Below are positions 1 to 8,643 of a stretch of DNA of 49,546 nt, one piece after another (the first letter of the stretch is position 1; every line of letters starts with the position of its first letter). A program made the position numbers and the translations under genes. The stretch is from Bacteroidales bacterium (GTDB lineage: Bacteria; Bacteroidota; Bacteroidia; Bacteroidales; WCHB1-69). The stretch is from contig JAFZXM010000051.1 of the NCBI GenBank assembly GCA_017616775.1, positions 1-49,546 on the forward strand, read 5' to 3'. The notes below the pieces were generated by a model. That model saw nothing but the letters and a program-made list of their open reading frames with translations, was not told where the DNA came from and did no database searches.

Positions 1-897
1 CACCCCTTTTTCAACGGCATGCACATGGCGTACGCCGAACACCGTCCATTTGTGCTCTCGCCGGATGCCGTCTGGCTGCTTATCTGCCAGGGATTTGTGC
101 AGCATATAGATCATAATGCCGACACGCTGAGACCGCTGCTGGTGGATTTCGAAGGAAAAAAGGAGTTGCAGGTGTGTAGCGAGCATAACCTGAAAAATTG
201 CCACTGGGAAGAATGTTTTTCCGAATTTACACAGCAGATTGCCCAATATACAGGAGAAGAGTTTGTACAGACCCTAACCGCAGATTTCTCCACCACCACG
301 CCGGTGACTCGGGTCGTGTCGCAGGTCACCATCATGTCCGCCATGAAAAGTTTTTTCGATTACACTATCCTGGAAATATGCGGCATCCCCTCCGTCATAT
401 TGGAAGGAACGCCGGAAGATTGGCAGAAAATCGCGGACCGCGTGCAGCTGCTCCGCAAATACCAGCTTGACTGGTGGGTGGACGAAATGGAACCCGTTTT
501 GCAGAAAATTGTCAAAGCTTCACAGGGTGAGGTTGATAAAAAGTTTTGGAAGTCAATGTACAAGGAACATGGCAATCCGGAGTATGAAATGTGTGGTGAC
601 CCGAATGTGATTTCCGACGGCTGGGTAATCAAATTCTTCCCTTACAACAATTTTAAATCACATTGTACTCCTGAAGAATTAAAGGAGATTCCTCCCATTG
701 CTTTCCGTAATGATTTCAAAGGACTCTACGATATTTCTGAGAGTTTGCCGACAGAGACTGCCTCTGTGCCGCTTCGTTTCATTGACATCAAAGGCAGGGA
801 AACACGGCTTATGCTGAATTCCGGTTTTGTCGGCTTGTCACAGGATACCGTCACCCACGCCCTGCGCCCCGAAATCGGCTGGTTCATCACCCAATAG
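1..897 (+). CDS. DUF4419 domain protein, 5'-truncated by window edge
   Basis: The reading frame is open from base 1 (HPFFNG precedes the first Met at base 19), so the true start lies outside the window and 298 residues are visible. The segment MAYAEHRPFVLSPDAVWLL and the C-terminal ending with ALRPEIGWFI are characteristic of the DUF4419 family, whose biochemical role is unknown. No signal peptide can be judged because the N-terminus is missing. The gene is followed after 47 bases by an exported TonB_C protein on the same strand. Its base composition is somewhat richer in GC than the genes from 3 kb onward, so both may be accessory. Family assignment is from motif recall, without a search. 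Confidence 0.8.
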   Translation, partial: HPFFNGMHMAYAEHRPFVLSPDAVWLLICQGFVQHIDHNADTLRPLLVDFEGKKELQVCSEHNLKNCHWEECFSEFTQQIAQYTGEEFVQTLTADFSTTTPVTRVVSQVTIMSAMKSFFDYTILEICGIPSVILEGTPEDWQKIADRVQLLRKYQLDWWVDEMEPVLQKIVKASQGEVDKKFWKSMYKEHGNPEYEMCGDPNVISDGWVIKFFPYNNFKSHCTPEELKEIPPIAFRNDFKGLYDISESLPTETASVPLRFIDIKGRETRLMLNSGFVGLSQDTVTHALRPEIGWFITQ

Positions 898-944
898 AAA
901 CACAATTATTTGCAAACATTTGCCTTTTGATAATATCAACCGTT

Positions 945-2951
945 ATGAACAAGTATTTACACCTACCTGCCATTTTGTTGTATCTGCTGTCAGTGATGCC
1001 GCTTTTCGCACAACAGCATCAGGAACGTTGGAATTTTGAGGATTATTTTCCCAAGAATTATTTCTATCCCAAAGACGATAGAAACAATGATGAAATCGGG
1101 GAGGCGGTTTTCTATATGCGCCTGGCCGGCATCACACCACTGCGAGACATCACTCCGGACAAGGGAGATACCATTATCCGCCTGAACTACTTTCCGGAAT
1201 TCGCGCATCCGCTGTTTGTCGAAATCCGAAAAAAGGACGGCTTTACCACCTTGTTTTGGAAAAAGGGGAAAGCCATCAAGGGGTATGTTGTTCATACCAC
1301 CCACTTAGCTTTGAGCGATACAGGATATGTGGACGCTACTGAAAAAGAATATTACGGCAATGTCTGGGACAAGGGCGTTTTTGACAGCGGCTATCGAAAT
1401 CTGTCTTTAACTGAGTGGAGGCAGATGACTGAAATCCTGACAGAGATTGATTTCGTGCATTATCGTCATCTCAATGGCGGCAAAGGATTTAGAACCCCGT
1501 ATATTTTGGAGTATAAGGATGACCAGAACAACGTTTCCTTTTACACGGAATGTCCCGACGACAAGAAAGAAAACCGTCTGACGAACTTGTTGGTTTCTCT
1601 TGTTGACCCGGATTATGTGGACATGGTGGTGTCTTCCGACTGGCAAAAAGGGGTTCGTGCCCCCACTTATCCGGGCGGCGAGAAAGCCCTTTCGACTTTT
1701 GTCAAAAATGCGGTACGATACCCTACTGACGCTCTGCGGGATTTGGTGGAATATACGGTCAACGTGGAGTTTATTGTCGAGAAGGACGGTTCCATCGGGA
1801 TGATTCGTGATGTTTCCTGGCCCAAGCTTGAAATGGATTACGGTTTTGCCGACGAAGCCATCCGGGTGGTGAAGAGTATGCCCAAATGGACTCCAGCAAC
1901 AAAAAACGGGAAAACTGTCCGTTGCTATGCCAACGTGAGTTATAAGTTTGTTCTGCCGAAAAACATCCGTCCGCAATACGGTCATCCCGTTTTGGAGACA
2001 CAACGCGACAGAAGGCGCTGGGAGGACATTGAAGCGTGCCACCGGAAACTTCTGCAAAATCCTCTTGACGAGAAAGCCACCTTGTGGATGGGAAAATACT
2101 ACTATTGGGAATATATCTTGGAACACGAACCAGTAAAGACACCCACCGATATGGATTCTCTCTTTAATGAAAACAATTGGGAGAACTTTTATGACCGAAG
2201 CCCTGTGGTCTCCCATCCGGGCGACAGCGCCCTGAAGTATTTTTATAAAGTGTTGGAAATGAACCCCGATACAGAGATAATTACTGAAATCTATATGCCT
2301 GTGTTGCAATTGGAACAGCAGCTGGACAGGTCGCACAACCCTTTGGCCGAACTGCCGTATGATACCGTTGAGGGCATTCATTTTCCCTGTTCCTACTTCA
2401 TCAACTGGCCGGAAGACGGTCGACTTGATGCGTCAAAAGACTATTATATGGATGCATGGGATTCTTTCTTCTGGGTTAACTTTTTCTCCAAGTACTTGAC
2501 GAAAATGCAGGAGCCTGTCATCTATAACAACAAGTTGCAGGAAGACGAAGTCATTTTCCGATTTTCCTTATTCCCCTCTTTTGATCCGCCTGTGGTGTTC
2601 CGTGTTATGAAAAACAAGCAAAATGTAACGCTCTATTGGAAAATCATCATTACAGAAATAGACCCCAAAACAGGAAATGTGATTTCTTATTCGGTCAAAG
2701 AGGGTCATAAACCAATGACCGCCTCCCAATACGAGCAATTGTTGCGATATATGGAAGAAGTGCGTCTTGACGAACTTCCGCACAGTGATTTTGCAATGAT
2801 GTTGGACGGAGCGCAGTGGGTAGTAGAGCGGGTGACCGACCATGGATTCAAAGCCTATGCCACCAATGTTCCCAAGGATTCCGTCAGATGGGTTTTCAGT
2901 TTTCTCGCCAAACTTAGCGGTCAGAAGATAGAGTATATGGAGAAGTATTAG
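945..2951 (+). CDS. Exported protein with central TonB C-terminal domain and duplicated flanking modules
   Basis: A 668-residue protein. The frame opens at a TTG at 927, but the ATG at 945 gives a clean signal peptide (MNKYLHLPAILLYLLSVMPLFAQ), so 945 is preferred. Residues about 240-337 match the TonB C-terminal fold: a PGGEKAL start, FIVEKDGSI, then MPKWTPATKNGKTV. Unlike true energy-transducing TonB there is a cleavable-looking signal and no Pro-rich spacer, so coupling to ExbBD is doubtful. Residues about 76-226 and 536-661 look like diverged copies of one module (both begin as an aromatic FP-x-F-x-x-P strand followed by TLxWK). Such TonB_C proteins are common in Bacteroidota, but their function is unclear. 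I infer a periplasmic or outer-membrane scaffold. Confidence 0.75.
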   Translation: MNKYLHLPAILLYLLSVMPLFAQQHQERWNFEDYFPKNYFYPKDDRNNDEIGEAVFYMRLAGITPLRDITPDKGDTIIRLNYFPEFAHPLFVEIRKKDGFTTLFWKKGKAIKGYVVHTTHLALSDTGYVDATEKEYYGNVWDKGVFDSGYRNLSLTEWRQMTEILTEIDFVHYRHLNGGKGFRTPYILEYKDDQNNVSFYTECPDDKKENRLTNLLVSLVDPDYVDMVVSSDWQKGVRAPTYPGGEKALSTFVKNAVRYPTDALRDLVEYTVNVEFIVEKDGSIGMIRDVSWPKLEMDYGFADEAIRVVKSMPKWTPATKNGKTVRCYANVSYKFVLPKNIRPQYGHPVLETQRDRRRWEDIEACHRKLLQNPLDEKATLWMGKYYYWEYILEHEPVKTPTDMDSLFNENNWENFYDRSPVVSHPGDSALKYFYKVLEMNPDTEIITEIYMPVLQLEQQLDRSHNPLAELPYDTVEGIHFPCSYFINWPEDGRLDASKDYYMDAWDSFFWVNFFSKYLTKMQEPVIYNNKLQEDEVIFRFSLFPSFDPPVVFRVMKNKQNVTLYWKIIITEIDPKTGNVISYSVKEGHKPMTASQYEQLLRYMEEVRLDELPHSDFAMMLDGAQWVVERVTDHGFKAYATNVPKDSVRWVFSFLAKLSGQKIEYMEKY

Positions 2952-3129
2952 AAAATGCTTGTTATTGTGCAAAAACAAACTGGATTAAACCATAGAAAAC
3001 GAAGTTGATACAACATCTCCCTGCAAAAAGTTTTAGTGCCCGAAAAAATGATATTTTGTTTTAACCGGAAAAATTCCGGCAACAAATTGGTTCGGAGAGG
3101 CAAGTATCCTTTTTAGGGGTATCAAAAAT

Positions 3130-5265
3130 TTATTCTTCTTTCAAAGGCAATAAGGACAGCGATATTCTTTTTCGGCGGATATCGATATCATCTACTCTGA
3201 CGCGAATTTTCTGGTTGATTTTCAGTATTTTGGCAGGGTCGTTGACGTGCTTTGTTCCCATCCGGCTTTTGTGTAACAGTCCGTCGGTGTGTATGCCCAA
3301 ATCCACAAAACAACCGAAAGCGGCTATATTCACCACTACTCCTTGCAGTTCCATACCTATTTTGAGATCTTGGATATCGTGAATGTTTTTGTCGAATTCA
3401 AACAGGTCGAATTTTTCCCTGGGGTCACGTCCCGGTTTGGACAATTCTTTCATAATATCGGTAAGTGTAGGCATTCCTATTTTATCGCTTACAAAGTCGG
3501 AAAGATGTATTTTTTCCCTTAATTCGGCATGGTTGACAAGGTCAAAAATGGAGCAATGCTGCTGTTGTGCCATTTTTTCCACCACGTGATAACTTTCGGG
3601 GTGAACGGCACTGCGGTCCAATGGATTTTGGGCATTGGCTATGCGAATAAATCCTGCTGCTTGTTCAAAAGCTTTTTCTCCGAACCGTTTTACATTTTTA
3701 AGTTCGTTTTTGGAATGAAATCCGCCGTGAACTTTTCTGTGTTCCACTATGTTTTTTGCCAAGGCGGGGCCTATTCCTGATACAAAAGACAGCAGCTCTT
3801 TGCTTGCGGTATTAAGTTCAACCCCTACTGCATTGACACAGCTGGATACGGTTTCATCAAGGCTTTCCGCCAATAATTTTTGGTTGACATCGTGTTGATA
3901 TTGTCCGACACCGATGGATTTAGGGTCTATTTTTATCAATTCCGAAAGCGGGTCCATCAGTCGGCGTGCTATGGAAATGGCTCCTCTTACGGTAATATCG
4001 TAGTCCGGAAATTCTTCACGGGCCGTTTCCGAGGCGGAATATACCGAAGCGCCGTTTTCATTAACCATTACTATGATAGGTTTTTGTTCAAAGTTGACGT
4101 GGTTGATAAAGTTTTGTGTCTCTCTTCCAGCCGTACCGTTTCCTATTGCAATGGCTTCCACCTTATATTTTGCCGCCAAGGAGCGTATGATTTCATTGGC
4201 TTGATGAACTTCTATTTGGGGAGGGTGAGGATAGATAGCGGTATGAGTGAGAAGATTACCGTGCCGGTCAAGAACAACAACTTTGCATCCGGTGCGAAAT
4301 CCGGGGTCTATACCCATCACTACTTTTTCTCCCAGCGGTGGAGCTAAAAGCAATTGGCGTACATTGTTGGAGAATATATTGATAGCATATTTGTCTGCTT
4401 TTTCTTTGGCTCTTTGCCTCATTTCTGTTTCCAATTGCGGTTGAAGTAGTCTTTGATAGCTGTCTTCAATGGCATCGGCGACTTCATCGGCGGCATCGTT
4501 GTCGGCTTTGAGATGAATGTTGTCCATTATATCTAAGGCCGTATTGATATCGGGAGCGATTTTTAGTTTGAGACAGCCTTCATTTTCTCCCCGCATCATG
4601 GCCAATATACGGTGTGATGACGCTTTTTTCAGCAATTCGTTGTTATCAAAATAGAGGCTGTATTTTTCACCGGCATCTTCTTTTCCTTTAATGACGGAGG
4701 AATATATTTTTCCTTGGTTGATAAACAGTTTGCGTAATTTTGAGCGGGTGTGTTCGTCCTCGCAAATGTTTTCGGCTATAATATCCCTGGCACCTTCAAG
4801 CGCTTCTTCAACAGTATGCACTCCTTTTTCCGGATTGATATATGCTAAGGCGGTTTTCCGGATGTCGATATTGCGTTGTTTGTATATTTCATTGGCCAAA
4901 GGTTCCAATCCTTTTTGGCGGGCAATGCTAGCCTTTGTGCGTCGTTTGGGTTTGTAGGGCAAATATAAATCTTCCAATTCAGGAAGTGTTTTGGCTTGGT
5001 CTATTTTGAGTTTGAGCTCCGGTGAGAGTTTTCCCTGTTCGTGTATGGAGTTGAGTATTACCGCCCGCCGGTTTTCTACGTCCATCATTTGCTTAAAACG
5101 GTCGCGGATAGCGGTAATAAGCACTTCATCCATGCTGCCTGTAGCCTCTTTGCGATACCGGGCTATGAACGGAATGGTGGCGTTTTCTGCCAAAAGGTCA
5201 AGAACGTTGCTTACATTTACTTCATTTAATTGAAGTTCATTGGCTATCTCTTTAGCAAAATTCAT
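3130..5265 (-). CDS. tex: Tex family RNA-binding transcription accessory protein
   Basis: A 711-residue Tex homologue, about the normal family length. The N-terminal helical region contains ATIPFIARYRKEATG, a Tex signature. A YqgF/RNase H-like domain starts near residue 315 (VMGIDPGFRTGCKV). A helix-hairpin-helix part follows around 490-560 (SFVSGIGPALAKNIVEHR). A C-terminal S1 RNA-binding domain lies at about 636-706 (VVVNIAAFGCFVDLG). Tex binds nucleic acid and is linked to transcription, but its exact bacterial role is not settled. Its start lies one base after the stop of the upstream HATPase gene, so it is probably the last gene of the hydrogenase-like sensor operon. The family call is very secure; a functional link to the operon is only inferred. 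Confidence 0.95.
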   Translation of the reverse strand: MNFAKEIANELQLNEVNVSNVLDLLAENATIPFIARYRKEATGSMDEVLITAIRDRFKQMMDVENRRAVILNSIHEQGKLSPELKLKIDQAKTLPELEDLYLPYKPKRRTKASIARQKGLEPLANEIYKQRNIDIRKTALAYINPEKGVHTVEEALEGARDIIAENICEDEHTRSKLRKLFINQGKIYSSVIKGKEDAGEKYSLYFDNNELLKKASSHRILAMMRGENEGCLKLKIAPDINTALDIMDNIHLKADNDAADEVADAIEDSYQRLLQPQLETEMRQRAKEKADKYAINIFSNNVRQLLLAPPLGEKVVMGIDPGFRTGCKVVVLDRHGNLLTHTAIYPHPPQIEVHQANEIIRSLAAKYKVEAIAIGNGTAGRETQNFINHVNFEQKPIIVMVNENGASVYSASETAREEFPDYDITVRGAISIARRLMDPLSELIKIDPKSIGVGQYQHDVNQKLLAESLDETVSSCVNAVGVELNTASKELLSFVSGIGPALAKNIVEHRKVHGGFHSKNELKNVKRFGEKAFEQAAGFIRIANAQNPLDRSAVHPESYHVVEKMAQQQHCSIFDLVNHAELREKIHLSDFVSDKIGMPTLTDIMKELSKPGRDPREKFDLFEFDKNIHDIQDLKIGMELQGVVVNIAAFGCFVDLGIHTDGLLHKSRMGTKHVNDPAKILKINQKIRVRVDDIDIRRKRISLSLLPLKEE

Positions 5266-5266
5266 A

Positions 5267-5800
5267 TTATTGGTTTATATTTTCGGCTATCAGTTCTTTT
5301 ACGGTGGAAATAATCTTATAATTGTTGAGGTCCATATTTTCAAACACATCTTTGATATCCCGGGAACTGACTTCAAAGGTGTTTTCGTCGGTGATGTATT
5401 TGACGATAAAATTGATATTTTGATATTGGCAGATAAAATCACTCAAACATCCCGCCAAGTCACCTTTGGGTTGCATGTCAATATGGGAGCGTTGATAGTC
5501 GGCATATATTTCCGTGCCCACACCCAATTCGGATTTAAGATGAAAATGTCCGTTGCATATTTGCGAATGATATTTCAGCAAAGCTATGCCCATGCCTATT
5601 TTACGGGTGGTGCGAGTGGTAAAAAAGCTGCTGTTAATGGCATCCAGCATTTCTTTGGGCATGCCGCAACCGTTATCGGTGATGGTAATGGAGAACAAAT
5701 CTTTTTTCTGACTGTCTTCCATTTCTATTTTTATTTCGTCCGCTTTGGCTCTAATGGAATTTTGTACTATGTCAATTACGTGTAAATCAAATGTTTTCAT
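5267..5800 (-). CDS. Stand-alone GHKL (HATPase_c) ATP-binding protein
   Basis: A 177-residue protein with the GHKL ATPase fold but no histidine phosphotransfer domain, membrane segment or sensor domain. The N box is DIVQNSIRAKADEI (residues about 10-23), the G1 box is DNGCGMP (about 42-48), and the F-box and G2 region is SFFTTRTTRKIGMGIALLK. The C-terminal part (about 110-177) resembles no domain I can name. It overlaps the end of the PHP gene by four bases (ATGA), so the two are translationally coupled. Proteins of this kind are known in gene clusters around [FeFe]-hydrogenases. Without a DHp domain it may act as a protein kinase on a separate partner, or as an ATP-dependent switch. Its substrate is unknown. 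Confidence 0.85.
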   Translation of the reverse strand: MKTFDLHVIDIVQNSIRAKADEIKIEMEDSQKKDLFSITITDNGCGMPKEMLDAINSSFFTTRTTRKIGMGIALLKYHSQICNGHFHLKSELGVGTEIYADYQRSHIDMQPKGDLAGCLSDFICQYQNINFIVKYITDENTFEVSSRDIKDVFENMDLNNYKIISTVKELIAENINQ

Positions 5801-6525
5801 AATATAATAGGCTCTCCTGTATGTAGGGCGTTTTTAAAATTGTCAAAACTGAAACTATCCATTTCCAAGGTGCTGAACACTTTCCCTATATCGTTAACAA
5901 AGTGTGCATCAGAGCTTTGAATATAATTAAAGTCGCTAAACCAAGGAAAATTTTCAAAAAAACGGTTCTTTTGGGCATTGTAACTCAATTCCAATGCTTG
6001 AAATTTGAGATGGTCAGGAACAAAAACCAATTGGGAACTGATGCTGGTTCGTTTTTTGTCTACGTGGGCAGGAATGAATATTCCACCCATTTCGTACACT
6101 TTTTGTTGAAGTTCCATCATGGGCAAATCAAGGGCGTTAATCAAAAGATGCGGCACTTGGTCAACAATATTGTCTTCTTCGTCCACTACTACTTGGTATC
6201 CGAATTTATCGGGGTCGTTCTCAAAAAATATCACCCTTGAATCCAAAAATTGTTGAAATTCAGACAGTTTTTCGCTATTAGGCATAAAACTCAAGCAATG
6301 AATTTCTTCTTTGGTAGTTACTTCGGCACCCATCATCACCATTACACCGCATTGAGCTCCCAATTTTCGGGTCACTTCCGCGTTGAGGGTGGAATTATGG
6401 TCGGTAAGGCCAATGATATCCAAACCTTTAGCTTTAGCTTGTTGCACTATAGCCGAAGGGCTCATGTCCAAATCACCACAAGGCGACAGCACAGAGTGTA
6501 TATGCATGTCGGCTTTGAATTTCAT
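5797..6525 (-). CDS. PHP domain metal-dependent phosphoesterase-like protein
   Basis: A 242-residue PHP-domain protein. Metal-ligand motifs are visible in order: HIH at residues 8-10, GLTDHNS near 39-45, IPAHVDK near 150, and SSDAH near 210. This matches the TrpH/YciV-like family, which hydrolyses phosphodiester or phosphomonoester bonds using two or three metal ions. An extra SPCGDLD segment follows the first motif, as in the hydrogenase-cluster subgroup of PHP proteins. It lies 3 bases after the second DRTGG gene and overlaps the HATPase gene, placing it inside the operon. In this context it could degrade a phosphorylated signal or a nucleotide second messenger, which is inference. Confidence 0.88.
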   Translation of the reverse strand: MKFKADMHIHSVLSPCGDLDMSPSAIVQQAKAKGLDIIGLTDHNSTLNAEVTRKLGAQCGVMVMMGAEVTTKEEIHCLSFMPNSEKLSEFQQFLDSRVIFFENDPDKFGYQVVVDEEDNIVDQVPHLLINALDLPMMELQQKVYEMGGIFIPAHVDKKRTSISSQLVFVPDHLKFQALELSYNAQKNRFFENFPWFSDFNYIQSSDAHFVNDIGKVFSTLEMDSFSFDNFKNALHTGEPIIL

Positions 6526-6528
6526 GGG

Positions 6529-6858
6529 TTATTTGATAAGTTCGTACAATTTACCGCATACTTCAAAGCTTGCTTGTTTGCTGGAAAGCACTGCTATATC
6601 CTCATCTTTGGCAAATGCCAGCATATCCTCATCGGGGGCATTGTTTTTAACCAGTATAATGGCAGGCACATCTTTTAAAGCGGCGATGGCTGCTACATTT
6701 TTATGTGTTTGCATGGTAATCCATAGTTGACCGCTTTTGGCATTGCCCATTACATCGCTGAGCAGGTCGGAGGCGTAGGCACTTGATATTTCGGTGTCGC
6801 CATTTACATCGTTATAGACGGTTAAATCCAGTTTTTCAATAATTTCTTTTAATGTCAT
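6529..6858 (-). CDS. DRTGG domain protein (second copy)
   Basis: A 109-residue protein that consists of little more than a DRTGG-type alpha/beta domain. Key features are the N-terminal LKEIIEKLDLTV helix, the YASDLLSDVMG segment near residues 28-38, and a hydrophobic AAIAALKDVPAIILV strand. It is clearly paralogous to the 113-residue protein at 8644-8985, sharing the ASDL(L/M)SDV signature. DRTGG domains also occur in phosphotransacetylase and CBS-domain proteins and are thought to bind ligands, but no activity has been firmly assigned. It sits between the hydrogenase-like gene (12-base gap) and the PHP gene. Confidence 0.8.
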   Translation of the reverse strand: MTLKEIIEKLDLTVYNDVNGDTEISSAYASDLLSDVMGNAKSGQLWITMQTHKNVAAIAALKDVPAIILVKNNAPDEDMLAFAKDEDIAVLSSKQASFEVCGKLYELIK

Positions 6859-6870
6859 GTTATTAAATGT

Positions 6871-8214
6871 TTATAAAGGTTTGATATTTTTTCCCCATAT
6901 TTTTTTTAGCAATTCGTCATATTTTTCCGGTGGCAGGTGGGAAAACAGGCAGTTGTCTATTGTTGCCTCTTCTTTTATAATATCTTCTGCCAATGCGCTG
7001 CATGTGGGGGCTCCGCATGCGGAACAATCTATGCCGGGCAGTTTGCTTTCAATATTTTTGATATTTTCCACCATCTTTAATGCTATTTGCAAATTGTCGT
7101 GCAGTTTGAAGCTGGAGCGGGGAGTGATGGTGGGAATGTTCATCATGGGAGCAATTTTTTTGTCAAATTCCTCTTCCGAGAACAATTCTTCTTCCTGATA
7201 ATCGTTATTTTCTATGTGTTGCTTGATTTCCTGAGCTCTTATTTCCAATTTTTGTTTAGCCAAAAATCTGTTGTTGGGGCAGAGTATACCTCCAACGCAA
7301 CTTTGGTCGCAAACACGCATTTCTACCAGTCCGTTTACTTCAATATCGCCGTCTTCTATTTTTTCCAAAAATTCTATCACATTTTTCATGCCGTCAATGG
7401 CAAAGCTGGAATTGTCAAAATTAACGCTTTCTCCACCGGTAAGTTCCCAAAGAATGTCTTTTCCGCTAAGACTATGATTGGCGATAGGTTCACTTTCCCC
7501 TTGTGTTTTTTTGCTAAGCAGATGTTGTACTTTGTTGTATAAAAAATCCATATTGATAACACCGGCTATAGCAGAAGAATCTTCTCCTACAGGACTTTTA
7601 ACTGCAGCTATTTTGGCTGCACACGGAGATACGTAAAACACTCCGACATCTTCACTGCAAATGCCTTCTTTGGATAAATATTCTCTTATCATCAAAGAGG
7701 TGATGTCCAAAGGGACTTTCATGTGTATGATATTTTTTACCAATGAAGGAAACCTTGTTTGAATAAGGCGCACCACGGCAGGGCAATAAGGAGAAATAAA
7801 GGTGTTAATGTCTTTATGCTCTGCCATGTATTTTTTGTAAAGGTTGATTAAAAACGACACCCCGTGTTCTATTTCATATATATGCGAAAATCCTATCTGT
7901 TTAAGACATGCATATATTTGGGATGTGGATACATCTCCTGCAAATTGACCGATGAAAGTGGCAGGTACCAGAGCTACTTTGTATTTGTACTGGTCCATCA
8001 AATCAAAGTCGTCTTGCTTAATATAAATAGCATGATACGAACAGGCTTTAAAGCATTCTCCGCAGTCTATACATTTATTTTTGTCTATAACGGATTTTCC
8101 GTTGCGTATTCTTATCGCTTCGGTCGGACACGCTTTCATGCAGTGAGTGCATCCGGTACAAATATCATGGTCAACGGTGAGTGCATGATAGAAAAAATTG
8201 TTAGTATCGTCCAT
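6871..8214 (-). CDS. Divergent [FeFe]-hydrogenase-like iron-sulfur protein, probable sensory type
   Basis: A 447-residue protein. The N-terminus carries two [4Fe-4S] ferredoxin motifs (Cys 19/22/25/29 and 48/51/54/58). The [FeFe]-hydrogenase large-subunit domain follows. The C-terminus has a CxxCxxxxC-type Fe-S motif (Cys 397/400/405 and 422). The four H-cluster cysteines appear conserved at 144, 198, 302 and 306, with Lys201 also kept. The canonical TSCCP loop, however, reads SPYCP here, replacing the proton-relay Cys by Tyr143. The Glu-rich proton path after the first strand (VPATFIGQFAG, 83-93) lacks its Glu residues. No partner HydB or HydC gene is in the window. This fits the sensory hydrogenase groups rather than a fast H2 producer. 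Family membership is secure; the signalling role is inferred from the residues and the neighbours. Confidence 0.88.
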   Translation of the reverse strand: MDDTNNFFYHALTVDHDICTGCTHCMKACPTEAIRIRNGKSVIDKNKCIDCGECFKACSYHAIYIKQDDFDLMDQYKYKVALVPATFIGQFAGDVSTSQIYACLKQIGFSHIYEIEHGVSFLINLYKKYMAEHKDINTFISPYCPAVVRLIQTRFPSLVKNIIHMKVPLDITSLMIREYLSKEGICSEDVGVFYVSPCAAKIAAVKSPVGEDSSAIAGVINMDFLYNKVQHLLSKKTQGESEPIANHSLSGKDILWELTGGESVNFDNSSFAIDGMKNVIEFLEKIEDGDIEVNGLVEMRVCDQSCVGGILCPNNRFLAKQKLEIRAQEIKQHIENNDYQEEELFSEEEFDKKIAPMMNIPTITPRSSFKLHDNLQIALKMVENIKNIESKLPGIDCSACGAPTCSALAEDIIKEEATIDNCLFSHLPPEKYDELLKKIWGKNIKPL

Positions 8215-8230
8215 TATTTATTGTTGTTAA

Positions 8231-8641
8231 TTAAAAAAATACGGTCATGGTGATAGTGGTGCCCACCCCCAATTGGGTTTGTATATCCAATTGGTCGGTA
8301 TTGCTTTTGATGTTAGGCAAGCCCATACCGGCACCAAATCCCATTTCCCTTACTTCTTTTGAGGCGGTGGAATAACCTTCTGTCATGGCCAAATCTATAT
8401 TGGGAATGCCCGGACCCCGGTCTGCAACCACCATCGTTATTTTATCGCTGTCAATATCTACGTCTATTTTCCCGCCATAGGCGTGGGCTACAGCATTGAT
8501 TTCGGCTTCATACAGTGCTACCACAATGCGTTTGATGCTTGCGGGATTGACATTCAATTGCTTGAGCGTCTTTTTTATATTCCCCGATGCTTGCCCTGCA
8601 TTGGTGAAATTGCCTTCTTCTATGTCAAATGTATAATGCAT
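8231..8641 (-). CDS. RsbW-like anti-sigma/serine kinase ATPase
   Basis: A 136-residue single-domain GHKL ATPase of the RsbW/SpoIIAB type. The N box EAEINAVAHA lies near residues 45-54, the G1 box DRGPGIP near 74-80, and the G2 loop GFGAGMGLPNIK near 102-113. Family members phosphorylate anti-sigma-factor antagonists on Ser, or hold a partner protein inactive. No STAS-domain antagonist or sigma factor is encoded nearby, so its partner may be one of the DRTGG proteins or a distant protein. It lies 2 bases from the first DRTGG gene and 16 bases from the hydrogenase-like gene. Such an ATPase next to DRTGG and hydrogenase-like genes is a recurring arrangement in anaerobes. Confidence 0.88.
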   Translation of the reverse strand: MHYTFDIEEGNFTNAGQASGNIKKTLKQLNVNPASIKRIVVALYEAEINAVAHAYGGKIDVDIDSDKITMVVADRGPGIPNIDLAMTEGYSTASKEVREMGFGAGMGLPNIKSNTDQLDIQTQLGVGTTITMTVFF

Positions 8642-8643
8642 GT

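Noticed and set aside
3065..3079. CCGGAA/TTCCGG hairpin in the gap between the TonB_C gene and tex
   Set aside because: A perfect 6-base stem, but neither strand shows a proper T-run after it; not called a terminator.
6871..8214. Annotating the Fe-S protein as a catalytic H2-evolving hydrogenase
   Set aside because: The proton-relay Cys and Glu residues are replaced and no partner subunits are present; sensory type fits better.
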